Both the position numbers and the translations under genes were made by a program. Of a stretch of 64,000 bases of DNA, positions 22,466 to 34,828 are shown in pieces. Position 1 is the first letter of the stretch, and every line of letters starts with the position of its first letter. The notes under the pieces are model-generated. The model searched no databases, was not told the origin of the DNA, and worked only from the letters and a program-made list of their open reading frames with translations. The stretch comes from Antilocapra americana (Eukaryota; Chordata; Mammalia; Artiodactyla; Antilocapridae), in contig ML664163.1 of NCBI GenBank assembly GCA_007570785.1, forward strand, positions 336,225-400,224. The letters run 5' to 3'.

Positions 22466-23663
22466 TTGAACCGTGAACTTCCAGAGGTTAAAGGCAGAGG
22501 AACCAGAGATCAAATTGCCAACATCTGCTGGATCATCGAAAAAGCAAGAGAGTTCCAGAAAAACATCTACTTCTGCTTTATTGACTATGCCAAAGCCTTT
22601 GACTGTGTGGATCACTATAAACTGTGGAAAATTCTGAAAGAGATGGGCATACCAGACCATCTGACCTGCCTCTTGAGAAACCTGTATGCAGGTCAGGAAG
22701 CAATAGTTAGAACTGGACATGGAACAACAGACTGCTTCCAAACAGGAAAAAGAGTACGTCAAGGCTGTATATTGTCACCCTGCTTATTTAACTTATACGC
22801 AGAGTACATCATGAGAAATGCTGGGTTGGAAGAAGCACAGCTGGAATCAAGATTGCCAGGAGAAATATCAATAACCTCAGATATGCAGATGACACCACCC
22901 TTATGGCAGAAAGTGAAGAGTAACTAAAAAGCCTCTTGATGAAAGTGAAAGAGGAGAGTGAAAACGTTGGCTTAAAACTCAACATTCAGAAAACTAAGAT
23001 CATGGCATCTGGTCCCATTACTTTCATGGCAGAGAGATGAGAAACAGTGGAAACAGTGGCTGACTTTAATTTGAGGGGTCCCAAAATCACTGCAGATGGT
23101 GATTGCAGCCATGAAATTAAAAGACACTTACTCCTTGGAAGGAAAGTTATGACCAACCTAGACAGCATATTGAAAAGCAGAGACATTACTTTGCAAACGA
23201 AGGTCTGTCTAGTCAAGGCTATGGTTTTTCCAGTGGGCATGTATGGATGTGAGAGTTGGACTGTAAAGAAAGCTGAGCACTAAAGAATTGATGCTTTTGA
23301 ACTGTGGTGTTGGGAAAGAATCTTGAGAGTCCCTTGGACTGTAAGGAGATCCAATCAGTCCAACCTAAAGGAGATCAGTCTTGAGTGTTCATTGGAAGGA
23401 CTGATGTTGAAGCTGAAACTCCAAAACTTTGGCCAACTGATGCGAAGCGTTGACTCATTGGAAAAGATCCTGATGTTGGGAAGGATTAGGGGCAGGAGGA
23501 GAAGGGGATGACAGAGGATGAGATGGCTGGATGGCATCACCAACTCGATGCTCATGAGTTTGGTAAACTCCGGGAGTTGGTGATGGACAGGGAGGTCTGG
23601 CATCTGTGATTCATGTCCACAAAGATTCGGACATAACTGAACAACTGAACTGAACTGAACTGA
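22466..23663 (+). mobile_element. BovB (RTE) LINE, copy 3, sense
   Basis: The longest BovB copy in the window. It starts in the RT fingers/palm (open segment 22466-22927 with ICWIIEKAREFQKNIYFCFI and DYAKAFDCVDHYKLW, containing the first RT aspartate box) and runs to the 3' tail. A base lost near 22840 shifts the frame before the YADD box, so that box is not read in phase. The first 30 bases carry an internal deletion compared with other BovB copies I know. Inactive. Confidence 0.94.
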
Positions 23664-23739
23664 GGCAGCCATGAATCTTTGCACAACTATATTAGAAAAT
23701 ACATTTTTATATTAATGTCAAATCTGTTTCTCATGTGTT

Positions 23740-23985
23740 CTTTTATTCATTCATCAGTGCCAGGCACAGAATGTTACAGAACCGATAAATCAGATGTGGT
23801 CCATCCTCTCTGGGATTTTTCAGTTTAGTAGTGCTAACACAGTTTGACAGTTAGAAATGGGATTGGTGCCCAAGAGAAAAGAATGAGTGTGTAGGAGCCA
23901 GCGATCAGGAGCTCATGGTGTAGAAGCCAGGGAAGGCCTCCCTGAGAATGAGATACTTCCTGAAGGATGAGAAGGAGTTAGCAAG
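23740..23985 (+). mobile_element. L2-like LINE remnant
   Basis: 'ttattcattcatcagtgcca', 'agccagggaaggcctccctg' and 'gatacttcctgaaggatgag' follow the L2 3' order. Diverged. Confidence 0.6.
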
Positions 23986-25476
23986 GCTAACATTCTTTTT
24001 TCCTCTTGGGGCAGGAAGGATAGGCCTAAAGCCTTTTCAAATGACAGCCCTTCAGGTGTCTGAAGTATTTTGCCTCTCTTTTTTTCTTACTTTACCCCAA
24101 CACTTCCAAGTTCTGTTGTTACTCTTTCTTTGACAAGGCATTAAATATATTCACCATTTTAACATTATTCTTTATAAAGTGTATCACCTAGAAGCAAAAA
24201 TTTCTATTGCAATCTTGTGCAAAATGGGATAATAATTTCTTTAAGTTGTAATTCTGCTGCTGTAGCCTAATATGTTCATTTCAGTAAGCACATTATTGAC
24301 CCTCAGTCTTTACTAACAGTTAAAATCTTTAATAAAATGTTTAATGTGTGTTAAGTCATATATTTTTTGTGCACTTCCAGTAAGTTGTTTTTGGACACTA
24401 GAGTAGAATCTTACACTTATCCCTACTAAATGTTATCACTTTATTAGGCCTCAGTTTTTCATATGAAAAAATAGGCGATTTTTGGGAATCTGATGTTGAC
24501 TTTTACCTAATGTGCTGTTTTTTCTGGTATGTTAGGTTTGGCCAGTGTTTTCTCTATGAATTTTATTTAAATCCTGCTGCACAGGATACAGAAAGCAAGC
24601 ACTTGGCCTTCTACTGATGACCTCCAGTGAGGTAGAAATGGGACACTGGCTGAGGACAGTTAGCCATATTCTCAGTTTCTCAGTCTGTATAATTTTGAAA
24701 GTAAGGGATGATATTTTTAAATGGGTAATCCTTTTAAAAACAGATAATTCTTTATGTGTTAGCTTGGGCTGCAGTAGCTGACACTGACAGCAGCAACGGT
24801 AGAACTCTATACCACTAGAAAAATTGCATTGGCCGAAAGCTTTATATGAGAGGAACTGGAGATAAAATATCAAAAAACAGTATATACATTTTTGCTTGAT
24901 TTTTATTGCATAAATACATATTCTCTTTAAAATTGTTACTTTGTTCCAATTAGCAGAAAATAGCAGGATGGTTCAGGAGTTCAATAGATTGACTTCTGGT
25001 TTTTAAAATACATCACATTCTTGGATTTTTATCCATTTATACTGCTTTCACCTGATAATTGAAATTATCACCATTGACAGCACTTAACGCTTCTTTTTCT
25101 TTCTGGCTGTACTTGTATTATTATCAGGATAATGATATTTTTAACATCTACAAGGAAATTGCTTGTTAAAATATCTCAGAAGATCTCACCTATATTGCAA
25201 ATAAAATATGAAAAAGCCAGCCCTTCTTTTGTCTAGAATTAAATACACTTTGAATCTTACAGTTTGATTTTTCCCTGCCATACAAGAAGCAAGGCCTCAA
25301 CACTCTTCATTAGTCTGCATGTGTGTACTTTAGAAAAAAGAATAAGTTGTATCTCATGACTCAATTTAAGACAGTGAAATCAGAATTAAACAATTTAACT
25401 TAAGTTATGTTAACAAGACAACAAAGAATCTTTAGACTTTTGAGACCATTAAATCACGGTGCTTTCTGTATGTTTA

Positions 25477-26143
25477 AGAAAACTAAGATCATGGCAACCA
25501 GTCCCATCACTTCATGGCAAATAAACAGGGAAACAGTGGGTGACTTTATTTCTTTGGGCGCCAAAATCACTGCTGATGGTGTTTACAGCCATGAAATTAA
25601 AAGATGCTTACTCCTTGGAAGGAAAGTTATGACCAACCTAGACAGCATATTAAAAAGCAGAGACATTACTTTGCCAACCAAGGTCCTCCTAGTCAAGGCT
25701 ATGATTTTTCCAGTGGTCATCTATGGATGTGAGAGTTGAACTGTAAAGAAAGCTGAGCACCAAAGAATGGATGCTTTTGAACTGTGGTGTTGGAGAAGAC
25801 TCTTGAGAGTCCCTTGGACTGCAAGGAGATCTAACCAGTCCATCCTAAAGGAGATCAGTCCTGGGTGTTCATTGGAAGGACTGATGTTGAAGCTGAAACT
25901 CCAATACTTTGGCCACCTGATGCAAAGAGCTGACTCATTGGAAAAGACCCTGATGCTGGGAAACATTGAGGGCAAGAGGAGAAGGGGACGACAGAGGATG
26001 AGATGGTTGGATGGCATTACCACCTCAATGGAGATGAGTTTGGGTAAACTCTGGGAGTTAGTGATGGACAGAGAGGCCTAGAGTGCTGTGGTTCATGAGG
26101 TTGCAAAGAGTCAGACACAACTGAGCAACTGAATTGAACTGAA
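25477..26143 (+). mobile_element. BovB (RTE) LINE, copy 4, 5'-truncated, sense
   Basis: Begins at 'agaaaactaagatcatggca' and runs to 'gaattgaactgaa'. It encodes the BovB C-terminal part in two frames (25407-25739 and 25767-26081), split by an in-frame stop at the codon after CES where other copies have Trp. No RT catalytic box is included. Confidence 0.93.
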
Positions 26144-27689
26144 GGTAAAGAGAATCTTGGTAGAAAGAAAAATTATGCTAACCTAGGTGTTGGGGAGACT
26201 TAGGTAGCTGACTAGGCTATTGCCCATGATAACACAGTATATTTTATGAATATATTTATATTATTATGTCTAGTTTTGATTTCCATTCTTTAGAAAAAAT
26301 AGGGGAAAAGTAGTGCATATATAGAAAAGCTATGAACATTACTAAATAAAAAATAACCAAAAAAGGGAAAGTGAAATTGTGTCGTTACAAGGAAGAACTC
26401 ATTAGAAACCTAACTTTCCTTAAGTTTGTTTTTGAAGATGTCATCATAAGGCTTCCTCCCATCTTCCTGCACAGATGGTGTGGTTCTGAACTGGGAGGAG
26501 TCACGAAGCCTAGGGGACCTTAGAGTGTGACTTGGACTCCTTGAATCCCTGGCTACTGATGATTGTCTAAGATGGCATTATGTTTTGTATGTATATGTGC
26601 TGCATTTTTTCAAATATAGAGATATAGTTGTGAGTAGTAAGACATAAAATCACATAAAAATATGACTGAATTCATGACTTATTTATTTATTTTGTCATCA
26701 TGTATTTTCTCAAGTCGGGATGGGATGGTGGTGGTTCTAAAATCATTTTTTTCAGCTTAAGGTGATCCTTGTGGGAAGTGGCTACTATGAAATGAAAGAA
26801 AATGATGCTCCATTGTCAGGTGAAGTCATTGTGTTACTGCAAAGTTGGACCAACTCTGAAGATTCCTGGAGTTTTGCTGTGGAGCCTGCTGTATGCAGCT
26901 GCCACTTACTTGTACCATTGACTGTACTGTACTGGGAGATGGACACAACCACCTCAACCACATCCAGGAGCCAAGAGAAAGAAGGGAACTGGAAACACCT
27001 TTACCACTGCTGAAGACATCTCGCCTAATTTTCCTTCAATTCAAATCAAGTCCTTTGGGAAGTGATCATATAGGGCCTCTCTCATCTCACATACACCATG
27101 CACTCTCTAAGCCATCATGGCAGTTCTTCCTGATAAGTGGCAGTTGGCCTCAGGAGTGTATAGGCATCACTACCAGCTGATTGGAGATGGCATGTCACTT
27201 GAAACCAGTTTCCTATCCCTAACCCAGAGATGCTATCGAGGCCATAAATGATAAATGATCACACAAGAAATCAGCTTAGCAAGGGTCTCATATCTGGCTT
27301 GGCTAAGAATTACAAAGATAAGGACGAACAGGACAGTATTCACCAGAGGAGAAAGTGTGATCTACAGTCCTCCAAGAATGGATGTGTAATTTCTATTTGA
27401 GATCTTTAAAGTTCAGTTCAGTCACTCAGTCATGTCCGACTCTTGCAACCCCATGGACTGCAGTACCCCAGGCTTCCCCGTCCATCACAAATTCCTGGAG
27501 CTTACCCAAACTCATGTCCGTTGAGTTGGTGATGCCATACACCCACCTCATCCTCTGTTGTCTCCTTCTCCTTCCACCTTTGATCAGCATCAAGATCTGT
27601 TCCAGTGAGTCAGTTCTTCACATCAAGTGGCCAAGGTATTGGAGTTTCAGCTTCAGCATCACTCCCCAGATTGGTAGGTGCCCAATATG

Positions 27690-28475
27690 CTATTGTAGGA
27701 GAGTGGAGAAATAATTCCAGAAAGAATGAAGATATGGAGCCAAAGCAAAAACAACACCCAGTTGTGGATGTGACTGGTTTTGAAAATAAAGTCTGATGCT
27801 GTGAAGAGCAATATTGCATAGGAACCTGGAATGTTAGGTTCATGAATCAAGGAAAATTGGAAGTGGTCAAACAAGAGATGGCAAGAGTGAACATTGACAT
27901 TTTAGGAATCAGTGAGCTAAAATGGACTGGAATGGGTGAATTTAACTCAGATGACCATTATATCTTGCCCAAGATATAAGAAATGGAATAGCCATCATAG
28001 TCAGCAAAGGAGTCCAAAATGCAGTACTTGGATGCACAATAAAATGATAGAATGATCTCTGTTGCTTTCCAAGGCAAACCATTCAGTATCACAGTAATCC
28101 AAGTCTGTGCCCTGACCAGTAATGCTGAAGAAGCTGAACGGTTCTATGAAGACTTACAAGACCCTCTAGAACTAACACCGTCCAAAAATGTCCTTTTCAT
28201 TATAGGGGACTGGAATTCAAAAGTAGGAAGTCAAGAAACACTTGGAATAACAGGCAAATTTGGCCTTGGCATACAGAATGAAGCAGGGAAAAAGCTAATA
28301 GAATTTTGCCAAGAGAACATACTGGTCATAGCAAACACCCTCTTCCAATAACACAGGAGAAGACTCTACACATGGACATCACCAGATGGTCAATACTAGA
28401 ATCATATTTATTATATTCTTTACAGTCAAAGATAGAGAAGCTCTATACAGTCAGCAAAAACAAGACCAGGACCTA
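27690..28475 (+). pseudogene. BovB endonuclease region, broken
   Basis: Encodes an exonuclease-endonuclease-phosphatase type domain. The open part at 28052-28351 contains IIGDWNSKVGSQ, holding the Asp/Asn pair of the EEP active site, and ends ENILVIANTLFQ. The upstream part holds GTWNVRF (active-site Asn) and GISELKWTG (active-site Glu), but a stop after LPKI and a frame change near 28045 separate it from the rest. Cannot make an active enzyme as it stands. Confidence 0.85.
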
Positions 28476-28937
28476 TTCAGTTCGATTCAGTCACTCAGTT
28501 GTGTCCAACTCTTTGCGACCCCATGGACCACAGCACAACAGGCCTCCCTATCCATCACCAACTCCTGGAGTTTACCCAGACTCATGTCCATTGAGTCGGT
28601 GATGCTGTCCAACCATCTCATGCTCTGTCATCCCCTTCTCCTCCTGCCCTCAGTCTTTCCCAGCATAAGGGTCTTTTCCAATGAGTCAGCCCTTTGCATG
28701 AGGTGGCCAAAGTATTGGAGTTTCAGCTTCAACATCAGTCCTTCCAATGAACCCCCAGGACTGATCTTTAGGATGGACTGGTTGGATCTCCTTGCAGTCC
28801 AAGGGACTCTCAAGAGTCTTCTCCAACACCACAGTTCAAAAGCATCAATTCTTTGGCACTCAGCTTTCTTTATAGTCCAACTCTCATATCCATACATGAC
28901 TGCTGGGAAAACCATAGCCTTGACTAGACCGGGACCT
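28463..28937 (-). mobile_element. nested antisense BovB, 5'-truncated
   Basis: About 28475-28925 is the BovB C-terminal/3' end on the - strand (open segment 28628-28915). Flanks agaccaggacct (28463-28474) and agaccgggacct (28926-28937) form a 12-bp duplication with one mismatch. The surrounding BovB endonuclease text resumes after it ('tactgtggctcagatca'). Confidence 0.85.
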
Positions 28938-29637
28938 TACTGTGGCTCAGATCATGAGATCTTTAAAAGTAGAACATAAATATCTATTTAGATACAGAAC
29001 TATCTGAAGGCAGGGACCTCGTTTAAATACCATTGCCATCTTCAGATTTTCTTGATGGTCTGTTTTCATAAACTATTTCAGGTTTTATTGGGAATATCAA
29101 ACTTTGCTTTGGTAGTTTATTACTGTATTTTATTACTTCTCTACTTGGTAGATTGATTACCTGGATGTTGTTGTACATTCTATGGATACATATGAAAAGG
29201 ACCTCTAGAAGGCTATTAGATTTCTTCCCCTTTTAATAGGCAAAATCTATGTGAACTGCTCTTCTAGTTACTGGTTTTTGACAATTTTTTAGTAAGTTAT
29301 TGCAGTAGGTCCAATTATTTTTCCTGAAAAATTAATCAGATTAATTTAAACTTCAGGAATCTTCTGAATACAGTACTCCATACCTAGCTAGCAGTAAATT
29401 AGATTTTCACAGCTTGTTTCAGATACTTATTCCAGAAATTCACATTTTAATTCTCTATGTGCATTAAACCCTGATTATTCCATTAGTTTAACAAGCTTGT
29501 TGATTATTCAAACAAAAGTCTCAAAATATGTACTCTTTTGTTTCCTGTTCGCAAAAGTAAAATGGATTTTAAAATGAGAATACCTTGAAGATATTAATAT
29601 AATTATGAAATTAATAATTTGAGCATTATCTACATAG

Positions 29638-29865
29638 CATTCTCCATGAGTATTAGTCACTCAGTCCTGTTTGACTCTTTGTGACCCCCATGGACTGTAG
29701 CTTGCCAGGTTCCTCTGTCCATGGGATTTTCCAGGCAGAAATACTAGAGTGGGTTTCCATTCTCTTCTCCAGGGGATCTTCCTGACCCATGGATCAAACC
29801 TAGGTCTCCTACATTGCGGGCAGATTCTTTACCACCTGAACCACAAGGGAAATAACATTCTCCAT
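29638..29865 (-). mobile_element. Bov-tA SINE, antisense, with target-site duplication
   Basis: Element at 29648-29855, flanked by a perfect 10-bp repeat, cattctccat (29638-29647 and 29856-29865). A run of ten G follows shortly after, at about 29871-29880. Confidence 0.9.
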
Positions 29866-29987
29866 AGGTGGGGGGGGGGGAATATTTGAGACATAATTTT
29901 TTGTTCCTAATTGACTTCTGAATCAAAGAGAAATTTTTAAAACTTCTTTAATGCACATTAAGAAAATATGGCTTATTAAAACCTTTT

Positions 29988-30200
29988 GAGCTTCCCTGGT
30001 GGCTCAGATGGTAAAGAATCTGCCTGTAATGCAGGAGACCCAGCTTCTATCCCTGGCTTAGGAAGACCCACTGGAGAAGGGAATGGCAACCCACTCCAAT
30101 ATTCTTGCCTGGAGAATTCCATGGACAGAGGAGTCTGGTGGGCTACAGGCTATGGGTCACAAAGAGTTGGACATAAGCTAACAACTAATACTTTCACTTT
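29988..30200 (+). mobile_element. Bov-tA SINE, sense
   Basis: Starts 'gagcttccctggtggctcag' and ends 'aactaatactttcactttc'. Full length. Confidence 0.92.
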
Positions 30201-31703
30201 CATATGTTAAGGCCTATCTAATTTAATGAATTTTATTAGTCATTTTACTCTTTCTTGCCAGACTAGGATAGACAATACTTTTTTCCAGGTTTCTTGCGGT
30301 ATAATTGACAAAAAAATATATATATACTTAAAGTGAACAACATGATGATTCACTGTACATATACATTGTGAAATATTTACCATGGTCAAGTTAATTAAAA
30401 CATCTTATCACCCAGTTACCATGTTGCTTATGTAGGTGTGAGAATGCTTCAGATTTACTCTCTTAGCACATTAAAGTATACAATACAGTTTAATTTACTA
30501 TAGTCACCATGCTGTTCATTAGCTCCTCAGAACTTATTGAGTTTATAACTGAAAGCTTGTACCCTTTGACCAACATCTTCCCATTATCTCTGGCCCCCAG
30601 TTGCCAGCAACCATGATTCTACTTTCTGTTTTTATGAATTCAACTTTAGTATTATTGGATTCCACATATAAATCATATTATATGTTTCTCTGTCTGGCTT
30701 ATTTCACTTAGTATAATGCCGTACAGTTTCATTCTTAAAACAAATGGAGAATCTTCAACTCTTTTATGGCTAAATAATATTCTACTCTGTCCTCCCTCTC
30801 TCTCACATACACACACATACACGCATATTTTCTTCAACCTTCCATCCATCATTGGACTCTCAGGTTGCTTCCATATTTCCATATCTTGCCTATACTGACT
30901 GACGTTGCAGTGAAGATGGGAGTACAGATATCTCTTCAACATACTGTTTTCATTTTCTTCAGATATGTACCCAGAAGTGAGTTTCTGGATCATGTAATAG
31001 CTACATTTTTAATTTTTGAGGTAACTCCACACTGTTTTCCATAATGGTTATACTAGTTTACATTCCCACCAACAGTGTACAAGGGTTCCTTTTTCTCCAC
31101 ATCCTCAACAACACTATCACTTCTCTTTTTGACAATAGCCATCCTAATAGGTGTGAAGTCATAAGTTACTGTGATTTCGATTTGCTTTCCCTGATTATTA
31201 GTGATGTTGAACACCTTTTCATGTACCTGTTTGCCATTTGTGTCTTTTTTGGAAAACTGTTCAGGTCTTCAGACCATTCTTCAATAAGAGGATTTTTTTT
31301 TTTTTGCTATTCAATTTTTTGAGTTATTTATATATATCATACATTAATACCTTATCATATAAATTATTTGCAGATATTTTCTCCCTTTATGTATGTTGCC
31401 TTTTTTTTTTGGAGTGTTTCCTTTGCTATACAAAAGCTTTGTAGTTTGATATACTTCCACTCGTTTTTGTTGTTGTTGTCATTCTGCTATGCTTTTAGTG
31501 TTATATCAAAAACAACAACGACAACAAAATTTATTGCCCAGACCAATGTTAAGGAGCTTTTTGTAAGCTTTCTTCTAGGAACTTGATGGCTTCAGGTCTT
31601 ACCTTTAAATCATTTGGGTTAATGTTTACGGTGTGAAATAGGGTCCAGCTTCATTCTTTTGTTTGTACATCCAATTTTCCCACCATTTATCAAGAAGACT
31701 GTA

Positions 31704-31829
31704 TGTGTATGTATTCGTTGCTCAGTTGTGTCTGACTCTTTGTGACTACATGGACTGTAGCCCACCAGGCTCCTTTGTCCATGAGATTCTCCAGGCAGGA
31801 ATACTGGAGTGGGTTGCCATTCCCTTCTC
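31704..31829 (-). mobile_element. Bov-tA SINE fragment, antisense, inside L1
   Basis: 'attcgttgctcagttgtgtc' to 'gggttgccattcccttctct'. It lacks the tRNA-like half. Confidence 0.85.
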
Positions 31830-32345
31830 TATTTATTGAGGATTTTAACATCTATGTTCACCAGTGATTCTAGCCTGTATTTTTATTTCCTTATAAAGCC
31901 CTTATCTGGTTTTGGAATCGGAGTAATTCAGATGTCATAAAAAGAGTTTGGAAATTTTCTTCCTTTAAAGAAGAAAAATTTTTCTGGAATAGTTTTTGGA
32001 AGAGATTGATAGGCATTATTATTTTTATTATTATTATTATGTTTGGTAAAACTCACCACTGATGCCATCTGGTCCTGGGTTTTTCTTTGTTGGAAGATTT
32101 TTAATGACTGATTTATTATCTTTACTCACTCTTGGTCTGTTCATATTTTCTATTTCCTCTTGATTTGGTCTTGGTAAGTTGTATGTTTCTAGGAATTTAC
32201 CTATTTCTTCTGTTATATAATTTGTTGGAATATAATTTTTCATTGTAGTGTCTTAAGATCCTTTGTATTTCTGTGGTATCCACAGTAATGTCTCATTTTT
32301 CATTTCTGATCTTATTTATTTGAATATTCACTGTAATTCTTATCT

Positions 32346-32570
32346 AGTCTAATTAGGTGCTGATCTCTCAGTCATGTCCAACTCTTTGTTACCCCATGAG
32401 TTGTAGCCTGCCAGGCTCCTCTGTAGATGGGATTGTCTAGGCAAGAATACTGGAGTGGGTTGCCATTTCCTTCTCCAGAGGATCTTCCTGACCCAGGGAT
32501 CAAAGCCAGGTCTCCTGCATTGCAGGCAGACTCTACCATCTGAGCCACCAGGGAAACTCAAGTCTTATTA
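32346..32570 (-). mobile_element. Bov-tA SINE, antisense, inserted in L1
   Basis: Element at about 32356-32560, flanked by agtctaatta (32346-32355) and agtcttatta (32561-32570), a 10-bp duplication with one mismatch. It interrupts L1 text that reads on directly on both sides. Confidence 0.88.
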
Positions 32571-34355
32571 AGGGTTTTACAATATTGTTTATCTTTTCAA
32601 AAAAGAGGCTCTTAGTTGGATTAATCATTTCTATTGTTTTTTTCTGTTCTCTATTTCATTTATTTCTTCTCTGATCTTCGCCATTTTTTCCTTCTGCTAA
32701 TTTGGGACTTAGTTCTTCTTTTTCTAGTTCATTGAGGTATTTAATTTAATGTTATTTGTTATGTCATTCTTGTCTGTTTCTTAATAGAAATGTTTATCAC
32801 TATGTGTGGATTTATTCCTGGGCTTCTGTCCTGTTCCATTGATCTGTATTTCCGTTTTGAGTCCAGTACCATACTGTTTTGATGACTATAGCTTTGTAGT
32901 ATAGTCTGAAATCAGAGAATCTGATTCCTCCAGCTCTGTTCTTTTTTTTCTCAAGATTTTTTTGGCTATCCAGGCTCTTTTGTATTTCCATAGATATTTT
33001 AAAATGACTTGTTCTAGTTCCATGAAAAATACCATTGGTAATTTGATAGGGATTGCATTGAATCTACAGATCACCTTGGGTATTATGGTTATTTTAACAA
33101 TGTGGATTCTTCCAGTCCAAGAACACAGTATATCTTTCCATTTGTTTGTGTTGTCTTTGGTTTCTTTCATTAGTGTCTTATAGTTTTCTGGGTATAGGTC
33201 TTTTGCCTGTTTGGTAGATTTATTCCTATGTATTTCATTATTTTTGATGCAGTAGTAAATGGGATTGTTTCCTTAATTTTACCTCAGTATATTTAAAATT
33301 GCCCTTTTGATTTCCTCTCTGAGTCATTGGTTTTTCAGTAGTCTGATGTTTAATTTCCACATAATTGTGAATTTTCCAGCTTTGCTCCTCTTGTTGATTT
33401 TAGTTTTATACCATTATGATCAGAAAAGATACTTGATACAATTTAGTCCTTGTAAATTTGTTAAGACTTGTTTTGTGACCTAATATATGATCTGTCCTGG
33501 AAAATATTCCATGTGCATTTAAGAAGAATGTGAATTTTATTGCTTTTGGATGAAATATTGTATTTTCTAATGTTGGGTCCATTTCATACTTAATGTATTT
33601 AATGTCCATTTTTCCTTATAATTTTCTCTCTGGATGGTTTATCCATTGTTAAAAGAAGGGTATTGCAGTCCCCTACTATTATTGCATTGTTCTCTACTTC
33701 TACCTTTAGGTCTGTTAATATTGGCTTAATATATTTAGGTGTTCTGATGTTGAGTGTATGTATTTACATGATGTTAGTAGCCTCTTGGTGAATCAGCTTC
33801 TTTATCAATAAGTAATAATCTCTTCTCCAACATACTTAAAGTATGTTTTGGATATAGCCACCCACTCTCTTGATTTTAGTTTGTATGGTACTTTTTTTCT
33901 ATTCTTTCACTTTGATCCTATGTATATTCTTAAAAGCGATGTGAGTCTTTGATAGACAGCATATAGTTGGGTCTTTGTTTTTATCTATTCAGTCACTTTA
34001 CATCTTTTGATTAGATAATGTAATCCATTTATATTTAAAATAATTATTGATAGATAAGGCTCACTATTGGCATTTTATCAGTTATTTTCTGGCTTTTTGG
34101 TAGTTTGTTTCTTTCTTTCTCTCTTGGTCTCTTCCTTTGTGATATGATAATTTCCTGTAGTGCTATGCTTTGATTCCCTTCTCTTTCTCTTTTGTACATC
34201 TGCTATAGATTTCTGCTTTGTGGTTATGAAACTATAAGTATAAAACATATTATAGTTATAACAGTCTATTTTAAATTTACAACAACTTAATTTCAGTCAC
34301 ATAGAAAAACCTTCTTATTTATCCCCCCTAAAAGCATTTTATGTTCTTTACTTTA

Positions 34356-34828
34356 CAAACAAAGGTCCATCTAGTCAAAGCTATGGTTTTTCAAGTAGTC
34401 ATGTATGGATGTGAGAGTTAGACTATAAAGAAAGCTGAGCGCTGAAGATTTGATGCTTTTGAATGGTGGTGTTGGAGAAGACTTTTGAGAGTTCCTTGGA
34501 CTGCAAGGAGATCCAACCAGTCCATCCTAAAGGAAATCAGTCCTAAATATTCATTGACAGAATTGATACTGAAACTAAAACTCCAATACTTTGGCCACCT
34601 GATGCAAAGAATTGACTCCTTGGAAAAGACCCTGATGCTGGGAACGATTGAAGGCGGGAGGAGAAGGGGACGACAGAAGATGAGACAGTTGGATGGCATC
34701 ACCGACTCAATGGACATGAATTTGAGTAAGCTCCAGGAGTTGGTGATGGACAGGGAGGCCTGGCGTGCTGCAGTCCATGGGGTCACAGAGTCGGACATGA
34801 CTGAGTGACTGAACTGACTGATTTCACA
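34356..34828 (+). mobile_element. BovB (RTE) 3' fragment, copy 6, sense
   Basis: Starts 'acaaaggtccatctagtcaa' and ends 'gtgactgaactgactga'. The open segment 34485-34808 encodes the BovB C-terminal region. Inserted within the antisense L1. Confidence 0.92.

Larger units (their letters stand above)
27398..28967 (-). mobile_element. BovB insertion with 5' inversion (twin-primed) and a nested second BovB
   Basis: The whole unit is bracketed by a perfect 13-bp direct repeat, tgagatctttaaa, at 27398-27410 and 28955-28967. Inside, 27411-27661 is the BovB 3' end on the - strand, and about 27690-28954 is the BovB 5' endonuclease region on the + strand. A 3' part in one orientation joined to an inverted 5' part within a single target-site duplication is the classic product of twin priming. 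A second, 5'-truncated antisense BovB lies inside the endonuclease part at 28475-28925. Confidence 0.88.

Noticed and set aside
28386..28979. 197-residue open frame on the + strand
   Set aside because: It runs through the reverse complement of the nested antisense BovB and is not a gene.
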